Positions 1 through 6,018 of a stretch of DNA of 7,054 nucleotides are shown in pieces. The stretch covers positions 3,991 through 11,044 of the forward strand of contig DCTI01000112.1 in NCBI GenBank assembly GCA_002329525.1, given 5' to 3'. Under the pieces are notes generated by a model, which made no database searches, was not told where the DNA came from, and saw only the letters and a list, made by a program, of their open reading frames with translations. Source of the stretch: Negativicutes bacterium UBA1444 (lineage in GTDB: Bacteria > Bacillota > Negativicutes > UBA1444). Both the position numbers and the translations under genes were made by a program. Each line of letters opens with the position of its first letter. Within the stretch, counting starts at the first letter, position 1.

Positions 1-284
1 GTCAGGGGTCGGCCGCCCATGGCGTAGACATCGCTGAGGCTGTTGGTCGCCGCGATCTGGCCGAACAAATAGGGGTCGTCCACGATCGGCGTAAAGAAAT
101 CCAGGGTCTGGATCAGGGCGGTCTCGTTGTTCAGGCGGTAGACACCGGCATCATCGGCCGTATCGATTCCCACCAGCACGTTCGGATCGCTGATCTTCGG
201 GATTTTGCTGAGCACGTCGGCTAGGGCGCCCGGCCCTATTTTCGCCGCTCAACCGCCGCGTTTGGTGAATTCCGTCAGTTTCAT
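1..284 (-). CDS. selD: Selenophosphate synthetase SelD, N-terminal part, with in-frame TGA read as selenocysteine
   Basis: SelD makes selenophosphate from selenide and ATP in the cytoplasm; selenophosphate is the selenium donor for selenocysteine tRNA and selenouridine. The gene starts at ATG 284-282 behind a GGGAGGG ribosome site (292-298, 7 nt spacing) and runs off the left edge after 94 codons. Codon 12 is TGA (251-249). After it the frame continues without interruption as typical SelD sequence: A-A-K-I-G-P-G at 13-19, the nucleotide/metal-binding stretch G-I-D-T-A-D-D-A-G at 39-47, Q-T-L-D-F-F-T-P at 59-66, D-D-P-Y-x-F-G-Q at 69-76 and S-D-V-Y-A-M-G-G at 84-91. The TGA aligns with the catalytic Cys of E. 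coli SelD (Cys17), and Lys15 with its essential Lys20. Sec in this position is well known in SelD of many prokaryotes. A conventional gene finder would stop at codon 12 or start downstream of it. The gene is separated from the CBS-ACT gene upstream by a terminator. The identification is firm; the Sec reading is strongly supported by context. Confidence 0.93.
210..251 (-). promoter_or_regulatory. Candidate bacterial SECIS hairpin directly after the selD TGA
   Basis: The RNA following the UGA folds into a stem-loop. The upper stem is UAGGGC (238-233) with GCCCUA (227-222), six perfect pairs closing a 5-nt loop CGGGC (232-228). Below it GGC (246-244) pairs with GCC (221-219), with a 5-nt GAAAA bulge on the 5' side. 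GAGC (250-247), which includes the last two bases of the UGA, can pair with GCUC (213-210). The loop begins 16 nt after the UGA and has a G as its second base. This fits my recollection of the bacterial SECIS consensus: a short distance from UGA, an upper stem of 4 or more pairs and a G among the first two loop bases. Its expected role is to bind SelB carrying Sec-tRNA so that UGA is decoded. The fold was read by eye and not energy-calculated. Confidence 0.75.
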
Positions 285-339
285 GCCGAGTCCCTCCCTT
301 CGCGCCGGATTGCTGCCCGGCTCCGTCGATTCTTTTTCT

Positions 340-382
340 ATTGTACAACATTTGCCGACGATGTGCGTATTTTTTGCCGACG
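340..382 (-). promoter_or_regulatory. Putative selD promoter region with a 10-bp direct repeat
   Basis: Reading toward selD there is a possible -10 element TACAAT (345-340), which lies within the palindrome TTGTACAA (341-348). No good -35 hexamer sits 16-18 nt upstream; the best match is about 3 of 6. Just upstream of the -10 the 10-mer CGTCGGCAAA occurs twice on the minus strand (360-351 and 382-373), 22 bp apart, about two helical turns. A weak -35 plus phased repeats would suit an activator-dependent or regulated promoter, but this is inference. The leader to the ATG would be roughly 50 nt. Confidence 0.35.
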
Positions 383-391
383 CCGGGGCAG

Positions 392-425
392 AAAAAAACA
401 CTGCGGGAACCATCGCCCGCAGTGT
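392..425 (-). terminator. Rho-independent terminator ending the liv/CBS-ACT operon
   Basis: Read on the minus strand, ACACTGCGGG (425-416) and CCCGCAGTGT (407-398) form a perfect 10-bp stem with an 8-nt loop (415-408), followed by a T run (397-392) that continues the final T of the stem. It begins 22 nt after the stop codon of the CBS-ACT gene. The opposite strand has no T run after the hairpin, so it acts in the minus direction only. It insulates selD from the liv operon, implying that selD has its own promoter. Confidence 0.93.
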
Positions 426-446
426 CGAAGTCGGAAGTTGCGGCAA

Positions 447-1085
447 TCAGCCGATTTGCACCGTGTGCTGGGGCGGGTAGCCGATTTCGGTCAGTCGCTT
501 CGCCAGTTCGTCGGTGTTCTGGGCGTTGAAGCGGATGATCATTTCCGCGCCGCCCTCGACCGGATAGGTCGCCAAGCTGCTGATGTTGATGCCCAGATCC
601 TTGAATACCCGGGTGATGTCATGCAGGACCCCCACCTGGTTGGACACCTTGAACGTGAAGCGGGTCTTGCCTTCCTTCAGGCCCATGATCTCGACGAAAC
701 TCTTGAAAATATCGGTCTCGGTGATGATGCCGACCACGGCGTCGCCGTCCATCACGACCAGACCGGCGATGTGGTGGTTGGACATGACCAGGGCCGCTTC
801 CTCGATGGTGGCGTCGACGTTGATGGTCACCACGTTTTTGTGCATGATGTCCTTGACCTGCATCTTCGCCAGCAAATAGTTCAGCTCAAAGATGGACAGG
901 GTCGTGGCCGGCGACGGGGTCACCGTGCGCAGGTCGCGGTCGGTGATGATGCCGACCAGGCGGCCGTTATCCACCACCGGCAGCCGGCGAAACTTGCGTT
1001 TCCGCATCAGTTCCGACGCATCGGCGATGGTCGTCGTGGATTCGATCGTCGTCGGGTTGGGAGTCATGCGTTTTGCCACAAACAT
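447..1085 (-). CDS. CBS-CBS-ACT domain regulatory protein (AcuB-like)
   Basis: A 212-residue cytoplasmic protein with two CBS domains (about 3-58 and 75-130) and a C-terminal ACT domain (about 141-212). This is the layout and approximate length of Bacillus AcuB. The first CBS domain ends in G-I-I-T-D-R-D (45-51) and the second in G-I-I-T-E-T-D (119-125), the G-x-x-T-x-x-D type of motif through which CBS pairs commonly hold the ribose of adenine nucleotides. The ACT part carries V-G-V-L-H-D-I-T (151-158) and G-I-N-I-S-S (165-170), typical of amino-acid-binding ACT folds. The start ATG at 1085-1083 has AAGGAG (1100-1095) upstream. The gene lies 39 bp after livF with no terminator between them, so it is probably the last gene of the liv operon. 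A plausible role, not shown by sequence, is sensing adenylates and a branched-chain amino acid to tune transport or catabolism. It has no catalytic motif; the acu name should not be taken to imply acetoin metabolism. Confidence 0.88.
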   Translation of the reverse strand: MFVAKRMTPNPTTIESTTTIADASELMRKRKFRRLPVVDNGRLVGIITDRDLRTVTPSPATTLSIFELNYLLAKMQVKDIMHKNVVTINVDATIEEAALVMSNHHIAGLVVMDGDAVVGIITETDIFKSFVEIMGLKEGKTRFTFKVSNQVGVLHDITRVFKDLGINISSLATYPVEGGAEMIIRFNAQNTDELAKRLTEIGYPPQHTVQIG

Positions 1086-1124
1086 GCTATGCCACTCCTT
1101 TCATCCTCGCGCGCGGTTCGTTGC

Positions 1125-1829
1125 TCAGCCGCCCAGATAGGCCTTGCGGACGGCTTCGCTTTCCGACAGCTCCTTGGCCGTGCCGGACAGCGTGATCCGG
1201 CCGGTCTCCAGAACGTAGGCCTTGTGGGCGATCGACAGCGCCATGTGGGCGTTTTGTTCCACCAGCAGGATGGTCGTGCCGCCGGCGTTGATTTCCTGGA
1301 TAATCGAGAAAATCTCTTTCACCAGCAGCGGCGCCAGGCCCATGGACGGCTCGTCCAGCAGCATCAGTTTCGGCTGGCTCATCAGGCCGCGGCCGATCGC
1401 CAGCATCTGCTGCTCGCCGCCGGACAGGGTGCCGGCGACTTGGGTCCGCCGCTCGCCCAGCCGGGGAAACCGCTCGAAAACCTTGTCGATGTCTTTGCGG
1501 ATGCCGCTTTTGTCGGAGCGGATGTAGGCGCCCATCTCCAGGTTTTCCGATACCGTCATGTTGGCAAAGATCCGGCGGCCTTCGGGAACCTGGCTGATCC
1601 CCTTGCGGACGATTTCCTCGGCCGCCATGTTGGCGATCGAATGGCCCTCGAACGAAATGTCGCCGGTCTTGGCCCGAAGCAGGCCCGAAATGGTGCGCAG
1701 GATCGTGCTTTTGCCGGCGCCGTTGGCGCCGATCAGGGTGACGATCTCGCCGGCGTTGACCTCGACGCTGATCCCCTTCAGCGCGTGAATCGCGCCATAA
1801 TATACGTTAATGTTTTCGACCTTGAGCAT
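1125..1829 (-). CDS. livF: Branched-chain amino acid ABC transporter, ATP-binding protein LivF
   Basis: This is one of the two nucleotide-binding subunits that power import of leucine, isoleucine and valine; it should pair with LivG on the inner face of the LivHM permease. The 234-residue protein shows Walker A G-A-N-G-A-G-K-S-T (34-42), Q-loop Gln80, signature L-S-G-G-E-Q-Q (135-141) and Walker B L-M-L-L-D-E (155-160). The usual switch histidine is replaced by Gln in L-V-E-Q-N, which is normal for LivF, while LivG keeps its His. The Q-V-P-E-G-R-R-I-F stretch (80-88) is also characteristic. The ATG (1829-1827) overlaps the livG stop by one base (TGATG) and has a strong AGGAGGTG site (1842-1835), indicating translational coupling. 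Length is normal for the family. Confidence 0.96.
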   Translation of the reverse strand: MLKVENINVYYGAIHALKGISVEVNAGEIVTLIGANGAGKSTILRTISGLLRAKTGDISFEGHSIANMAAEEIVRKGISQVPEGRRIFANMTVSENLEMGAYIRSDKSGIRKDIDKVFERFPRLGERRTQVAGTLSGGEQQMLAIGRGLMSQPKLMLLDEPSMGLAPLLVKEIFSIIQEINAGGTTILLVEQNAHMALSIAHKAYVLETGRITLSGTAKELSESEAVRKAYLGG

Positions 1830-2596
1830 CAGTTCACCTCCTCACCGAGGTAAGCCTCGATGACCTGGGGATTACTGCGGATTTCCGCCGGCGTTCCCTC
1901 GGCGATGATGCTGCCGTAGTCCAGCACATAGATCCGTTCGCAGACGCCCATGACCAGGCTCATGTCGTGTTCGATCAACAGGATGGTCAGTTTCAGCTCG
2001 TCGCGGATCCAGCGGATCATTTCCATCAGTTCGTGGGTTTCCTGCGGATTCATCCCGGCCGCCGGCTCATCCAGCAGCAGCAGCTGGGGCTGCGCCGCCA
2101 GGGCGCGGGCGATTTCCAGCCGGCGCTGCTCGCCGTACGGCAGGTTCCGGGCGATTTCATCGCGCCGGTCGTCCAGTTTGAACATCTTCAGGCATTCCAG
2201 CGCCTTGGCTTCGATCTCGTCCTCTTCCGGATAATACCGGCCCATGCGCAGCACCGATTCCGCCACGCCGTACTTCACGTGGAAGTGATAGGCGATCTTG
2301 ACATTGTCCAGCACCGACAGGTCGGCAAACAGGCGGATATTCTGGAAGGTCCGGGCGATTCCCCGCTGCGTCACCTGATAGGGTTTGAGGCCGATCAGGC
2401 TTTTGCCGTCGAAGTCCATCTGCCCCGACGTCGGTTCGTAAACGCCGGTGATCAGGTTGAAGGCGGTCGTCTTGCCGGCGCCGTTCGGGCCGATCAGGCC
2501 GATCAGTTCGCCCCGGTTGATTTCCATGTTAAAGTTGGAGACGGCTTTCAGGCCGCCGAACTCCTTGGTCAGTTTAGCGATTTTGAGCAGTGCCAC
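1829..2596 (-). CDS. livG: Branched-chain amino acid ABC transporter, ATP-binding protein LivG
   Basis: Second ATPase subunit of the Liv importer. Using the GTG at 2596-2594 the protein has 255 residues, with Walker A G-P-N-G-A-G-K-T-T (36-44), Q-loop in R-T-F-Q-N (82-86), the LivG-type signature L-P-Y-G-E-Q-R-R (152-159), Walker B L-L-L-L-D-E-P (172-178) and switch His210 in I-E-H-D. An earlier in-frame GTG at 2605 would add three residues, but the GGAGG site (2609-2605) runs into it. The 2596 start has 8 nt spacing and is preferred. The start lies inside the end of livM (23-bp overlap), and the stop overlaps the livF ATG, so livM-livG-livF are likely translationally coupled. All catalytic elements are intact. 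Confidence 0.95.
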   Translation of the reverse strand: MALLKIAKLTKEFGGLKAVSNFNMEINRGELIGLIGPNGAGKTTAFNLITGVYEPTSGQMDFDGKSLIGLKPYQVTQRGIARTFQNIRLFADLSVLDNVKIAYHFHVKYGVAESVLRMGRYYPEEDEIEAKALECLKMFKLDDRRDEIARNLPYGEQRRLEIARALAAQPQLLLLDEPAAGMNPQETHELMEMIRWIRDELKLTILLIEHDMSLVMGVCERIYVLDYGSIIAEGTPAEIRSNPQVIEAYLGEEVN

Positions 2597-3536
2597 GCTG
2601 TCCACCTCCCCCGAGCCGTCCGAACGCTTTCAGGCTCAGCTCCTTGTTGCCGAACAGGCCCTGCGGCCGGTAGATCATCAGAACAATCAACAGCAGCGAG
2701 TAAATCACCATGCGCCATTCCGGGTAACTGGACAGCGCCGCCGAGATGAAGGTCAGCAGGATGGCCGACGTGATCGAGCCGGTGATGCTGCCCATGCCGC
2801 CCAGCACGACCATCGTCAGGATGTCGAACGACTTCATGAAGGTGAACGAAGCCGGGTGCGCGATGTAGAAGTAATGGGAGAACAGGCCGCCGGCCACGCC
2901 GGCGAAGGCGGCGCCGATCGTGAACGCCAGCACCTTGTATTTCGTCGTATCCACGCCCATGGCCTCGGCGGCGATCTCGTTTTCGCGGATCGAGATGCAG
3001 GCCCGGCCGTGGCTGGAGTTGATGAAGTTCTTGATGAAGAACACCGTGAGGACCATGGCGAAAAACGCCCAGGTAAACGTCGTGTAGCGGGGAATCCCCA
3101 TCAGGCCGGAAGCGCCGCCCACGTAGGGGATGTTGAGGATGGTGATGCGGATGATCTCGCCCAGGCCGAGCGTGGCGATTGCCAGGTAATCCCCCTGCAG
3201 CCGCAGCGTCGGCAGGCCGATGGCAAAGCCGAGAATCGCGGCGCCGATCGCGCCGGCCAGAATGGCCACCGCAAACGGCAGCCCCAGCTTGACGGTCATC
3301 ACCGCCGACAGATAGGCGCCGACGGCCATGAACCCGGCATGGCCGATCGAGAACTGGCCGGTGAAGCCGGTGATCAGGTTCAGGCTGACCGCCAGGATGA
3401 TATTAATGCAGATGAGGACGATGTTCAGCTGCCAGAATGCGCCGATCAGGTCGATTTCCATCAGGCCGAAGGCCACGGCGTACAAGGCAACGGCGCCGGC
3501 GAGTCCGGTCAGGTCGCGTTTCATTTTTGCTCTCAT
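2574..3536 (-). CDS. livM: Branched-chain amino acid ABC transporter, permease LivM
   Basis: Membrane permease that forms the translocation channel with LivH. The 320-residue protein is strongly hydrophobic, with multiple membrane segments from about residue 10 to 290. It carries family-typical stretches: G-F-T-G-Q-F-S-I-G-H-A-G-F (57-69), a cytoplasmic loop E-N-E-I-A-A-E-A-M-G-V-D that should contact the ATPases, and G-G-M-G-S-I-T-G-S. The ATG at 3536-3534 is chosen because AGGTGAG (3548-3542), overlapping the livH stop codon, lies 5 nt upstream; a TTG directly before it is a less likely start. It begins 10 bp after livH and ends with a short Gly-rich tail (G-R-L-G-G-G-G-Q-R-G) overlapping livG. 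The length matches Gram-positive-type LivM and lacks the long N-terminal extension of E. coli LivM. Confidence 0.95.
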   Translation of the reverse strand: MRAKMKRDLTGLAGAVALYAVAFGLMEIDLIGAFWQLNIVLICINIILAVSLNLITGFTGQFSIGHAGFMAVGAYLSAVMTVKLGLPFAVAILAGAIGAAILGFAIGLPTLRLQGDYLAIATLGLGEIIRITILNIPYVGGASGLMGIPRYTTFTWAFFAMVLTVFFIKNFINSSHGRACISIRENEIAAEAMGVDTTKYKVLAFTIGAAFAGVAGGLFSHYFYIAHPASFTFMKSFDILTMVVLGGMGSITGSITSAILLTFISAALSSYPEWRMVIYSLLLIVLMIYRPQGLFGNKELSLKAFGRLGGGGQRGTAQNR

Positions 3537-3546
3537 CAACGCTCAC

Positions 3547-4443
3547 CTACACTTTCTCTCGGATGTTCTTGCCGAACAACCCGGCCGGCCGGAACAACAG
3601 AATGACGATCAGAATGATGAATGCCGCCGCATCGCGGAATGTCGACGACAGGAAGCCGCTGACCAGCGCTTCGATGACGCCCAGCAGAATGCCGCCGACC
3701 ATGGCGCCCGGGATCACGCCGATCCCGCCGAGCACCGCGGCGACAAACGCCTTGAGGCCGGGCATGATGCCCATCAGCGGATCGATCGAGTTATAATAGA
3801 TGCCGACCAGGACTCCGGCGGCCGCCGCCAGTCCCGAGCCGATGGCGAATGTGAAGGAAATGATCCGGTCCACATTGATTCCCATCAGCCGGGCGGCGTC
3901 CGTATCGAAGGAAACGGCCCGCATTGCTTTTCCCACTTTCGTATGGTTGACCACATAGGTCAACAGGACCATCAGTCCTACCGAAATGGCCAGAATGATG
4001 ATCTGCTGGCTGTTGACCACCAGGCCCAGGAAATTGAAGGTGGTGGTCGAGAACAGATTCGGGAAGGTCCGGGGCTGCGGCGTAACCAACAGGATGCCGC
4101 CGTATTCCAGCAGCAGGGATACGCCGATGGCGGTGATCAGAATCGCGATCTTGGGGGCGCTGCGCAACGGCCGGTAGGCCAGGCGCTCGATCAGCATGCC
4201 GGTAATGGCGGCGACCGCCATCGAAAACAGCATTGCCGGCACCAGGGACATCTTGAAGTAGGTCGTGGCGAAGTAGCCGGCGTAGGCACCCAGCATGTAA
4301 ATGTCGCCGTGGGCGAAGTTGATGAGGCGCATGATGCCGTACACCATGGTGTAGCCCAGCGCGATCAGGGCGTAGATGCTGCCCAGGGACACGCCGTTGA
4401 TCAGCTGTTGAAAAAACTGCTGGGTCAAAGATGATGAGTCCAT
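3547..4443 (-). CDS. livH: Branched-chain amino acid ABC transporter, permease LivH
   Basis: Second channel-forming subunit of the Liv importer. The 298-residue protein has about eight hydrophobic segments and the conserved LivH block G-Y-T-M-V-Y-G (30-36) followed by I-N-F-A-H-G-D (41-47). Near the end it has A-A-V-L-G-G-I-G-V-I-P-G-A-M-V-G-G and the closing L-F-R-P-A-G-L-F-G-K. The ATG at 4443-4441 is preferred over the in-frame ATG at 4461, because GGAGGA lies between them and is correctly spaced (7 nt) only for the inner start. A weak 4-bp hairpin (CTCC 4466-4463 with GGAG 4455-4452) could partly mask that ribosome site; this may be chance. The 75-bp gap from livJ contains GC-rich inverted segments but no T-tailed terminator, so livH is expected to be co-transcribed with livJ, perhaps at a lower level. 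Confidence 0.95.
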   Translation of the reverse strand: MDSSSLTQQFFQQLINGVSLGSIYALIALGYTMVYGIMRLINFAHGDIYMLGAYAGYFATTYFKMSLVPAMLFSMAVAAITGMLIERLAYRPLRSAPKIAILITAIGVSLLLEYGGILLVTPQPRTFPNLFSTTTFNFLGLVVNSQQIIILAISVGLMVLLTYVVNHTKVGKAMRAVSFDTDAARLMGINVDRIISFTFAIGSGLAAAAGVLVGIYYNSIDPLMGIMPGLKAFVAAVLGGIGVIPGAMVGGILLGVIEALVSGFLSSTFRDAAAFIILIVILLFRPAGLFGKNIREKV

Positions 4444-4518
4444 TCGTTCTCCTCCTTGCATTGGAGTCCGGAGCGGCAGCGGGGCTGTCCGGGCCTCGGC
4501 ATCTCCGTCTGGTTCCGG

Positions 4519-5688
4519 TCAGGGATTCACTTTTTCGCGGAACGTCTGCTTGCCGTCCTTCATTTCGATAATGACGGCGCTCTTGACGGGATCATGAGTT
4601 TCGTTGAACGTGATACTTCCCGAAACGGCGGCGAAATTCTTCGTTTTGGCAAGTTCGTCCTTTATTTTCACTGGGTCGGCGCTGTTCGCCTTTTTCATGG
4701 CTTCGATGATCATGGTCGTGGCATCGTAGGACAGAGCGGCGAACGCATCCGGCACCGAATTGTATTCCTTCTTGTAAGCCTCGACGAAGGTGGTCACCGC
4801 CGCGCTCTTTTCATCCGGGGAATAATGGTTGCTGAAGAACCCGTTGTTGATCGCGGCCGGAGTCGCTATTTCCGCAAGCTTCGCGGAATCCCAGCCGTCG
4901 CCGCCCAACATCGGCAGTTTCATGCCCATTTCCCGGGCCTGCCGGGCGATCAGACCGACTTCCTGATAATAGCCGGGGACAAACAGGACGTCGGGGTTCT
5001 GGCCTTTGATCTTGGTGAGGGTGGCCTTGAAGTCGGTATCTTTTTGCAGATACGCTTCTTTGGCCACGATCTTGCCACCGTTCTTCACGAAGGTTTCTTC
5101 GAAGAACTCGGCCAAGCCTTTGGCATAGTCGCTGGAATTGTCAATGTAGATGGCTGCCGTTTTCGCTTTCAGCGACCGGCTGGCGAAGTTCGCCATGACC
5201 GCTCCCTGGAAGGGATCGATGAAGGCAGCGCGGAAAACGAAGTCGCGGACTTTTTTGGTGTCCGGGTCCACGGTCACTTTGGGGTTGGCCGCTGTGGGGC
5301 TGATCGCCAGCACTTTGGCCTGCTGGTTGATCGGCGCGGCGGCCATGACGCTGGACGAAGCGATGGGAGCGATGACCGCCACCACTTTGTCCTGGGTGAC
5401 CAGTTTCTGCATGGCATTGGCGGCTTCAGCCGCCTCGCTCTTGTTATCGGCGACGATCAGGGTCAGTTGTTTGCCGAGCACGCCGCCTTTGGCGTTGACT
5501 TCCTTGATGGCCAGTTTGGCCCCGTTGGCCGCCGACTGGCCGAAGGTGGCGTTGCCGCCGGTCATTTCCAGGTCAGCGCCGATTTTTATTACGTCCGCCT
5601 GTTTTTTTTCGCCGCCGCAACCGGCGAAGATTACGGAGGTCAGGAGCAGGACGATGCATACTCCGAATGCGGCCATTTTCTTGTTCAT
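4519..5688 (-). CDS. livJ: Branched-chain amino acid ABC transporter, substrate-binding lipoprotein (LivJ/LivK type)
   Basis: Extracytoplasmic receptor that delivers branched-chain amino acids to LivHM. The 389-residue protein starts at ATG 5688-5686, seven nt after GGGGGGAG (5703-5696); an in-frame ATG at 5718 is rejected because that ribosome site lies inside it. The N-terminus is a lipoprotein signal peptide: M-N-K-K, a hydrophobic core (about 6-22) and a lipobox I-F-A-G-C with Cys24 as the predicted lipidated residue, followed by G-G-E-K-K. The mature part is a type-1 periplasmic binding fold (about 33-385), with G-Q-S-A-A-N-G-A near its start, the E-V-N-A-K-G-G-V-L-G-K-Q segment, I-A-P-I-A-S-S-S-V and later D-P-F-Q-G-A-V-M. 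Substrate is inferred from the neighbouring liv genes; family members can also bind other amino acids or amides. As first gene of the operon it lies directly behind the leader. Confidence 0.94.
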   Translation of the reverse strand: MNKKMAAFGVCIVLLLTSVIFAGCGGEKKQADVIKIGADLEMTGGNATFGQSAANGAKLAIKEVNAKGGVLGKQLTLIVADNKSEAAEAANAMQKLVTQDKVVAVIAPIASSSVMAAAPINQQAKVLAISPTAANPKVTVDPDTKKVRDFVFRAAFIDPFQGAVMANFASRSLKAKTAAIYIDNSSDYAKGLAEFFEETFVKNGGKIVAKEAYLQKDTDFKATLTKIKGQNPDVLFVPGYYQEVGLIARQAREMGMKLPMLGGDGWDSAKLAEIATPAAINNGFFSNHYSPDEKSAAVTTFVEAYKKEYNSVPDAFAALSYDATTMIIEAMKKANSADPVKIKDELAKTKNFAAVSGSITFNETHDPVKSAVIIEMKDGKQTFREKVNP

Positions 5689-5870
5689 GTTATTACTCCC
5701 CCCTATTCCTAATCGCATCCCTGTCTGTGGTTTCCTGCTGGGACGGCATCCCTCCGTTTCGCGGCTTTGTTCCCTCTGGCGGGAGAATCTGCCCTGAAAC
5801 TGATAGAAACCCCGGCTGAGTCATTCTGTCGGCGGCAGCAGCTGTCACCGGCCAGGAAGCGGCGAGGTCC
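5689..5870 (-). promoter_or_regulatory. Long 5' leader of the liv operon
   Basis: About 180 nt separate the predicted transcription start (near 5870) from the livJ ATG. I see no T-box consensus, no T-tailed terminator and no recognisable riboswitch core. Small inverted segments exist, for example GGGA/TCCC around 5745-5757. An open frame of 43 codons (5824 to 5693) ends with tandem TAA codons just before livJ, but it lacks a convincing ribosome site and is not rich in Leu, Ile or Val, so it does not look like a classical attenuator peptide. The leader's length suggests a post-transcriptional role, but nothing specific can be assigned. Confidence 0.4.
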
Positions 5871-5876
5871 ACAGAT

Positions 5877-5905
5877 ATTATATGTACGCGGGAAGGGGGT
5901 GTCAA
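5877..5905 (-). promoter_or_regulatory. Consensus sigma-70/sigma-A promoter of the liv operon
   Basis: On the minus strand TTGACA (5905-5900) and TATAAT (5882-5877) are separated by exactly 17 bp, a perfect vegetative promoter. Transcription should start around 5870 and run into livJ. Imperfect direct repeats lie immediately upstream (5917-5956, described under findings). Confidence 0.88.
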
Positions 5906-5982
5906 CGCGCTGGTCACGGACTCTGTACAAATTGTCCTTTCGGAGCGGACTCAGTAGTTCTGCCAATGGCCGCAAACGGTTG

Positions 5983-6018
5983 AAAAAGCGGAATAAGACT
6001 GCTGTCGTCTTATTCCGC
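5983..6018 (-). terminator. Strong rho-independent terminator upstream of the liv promoter
   Basis: GCGGAATAAGAC (minus 6018-6007) pairs perfectly over 12 bp with GTCTTATTCCGC (5999-5988) around a 7-nt loop, followed by TTTTT (5987-5983). It is T-tailed only on the minus strand. It lies 135 nt past the oxidoreductase stop codon and about 70-100 nt past a strong internal promoter, so it probably ends a small RNA and also catches read-through from the oxidoreductase gene. Confidence 0.9.

Noticed and set aside
249..446. 65-codon minus-strand frame ending at the TGA at 249
   Set aside because: Its last 11 residues are the true N-terminus of SelD; the rest runs through the terminator and promoter region upstream. 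The stop is the selenocysteine codon.
363..1853. 496-codon plus-strand open frame
   Set aside because: It is antisense to the CBS-ACT and livF genes, has the biased composition (many His, Asp, Gln, Arg) of a GC-rich shadow frame and resembles no family.
4444..4518. GC-rich inverted segments between livJ and livH as a terminator
   Set aside because: There is no T run and the stems are short and broken; at most a weak structure that lowers downstream expression.
2448..5712. Long plus-strand frames opposite livM, livH and livJ
   Set aside because: They are shadows of genes with clear family motifs on the minus strand; their composition is low in hydrophobic order and rich in Asp, Gln, Arg and His.
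5693..5824. 43-codon frame in the liv leader as an attenuator peptide
   Set aside because: There is no good ribosome site, it is not enriched in Leu, Ile or Val codons, and no terminator/antiterminator pair is seen in the leader.
5689..5870. T-box riboswitch in front of an amino acid transport operon
   Set aside because: The conserved T-box sequence and a terminator hairpin are absent; a GAACAAAGCCGCG stretch looks only superficially similar.
5724..5875. 7-bp complementarity TCTGTGG/CCACAGA closing the liv leader
   Set aside because: The 5' arm lies between the -10 box and the expected start at about 5870, so most of it would not be in the RNA.
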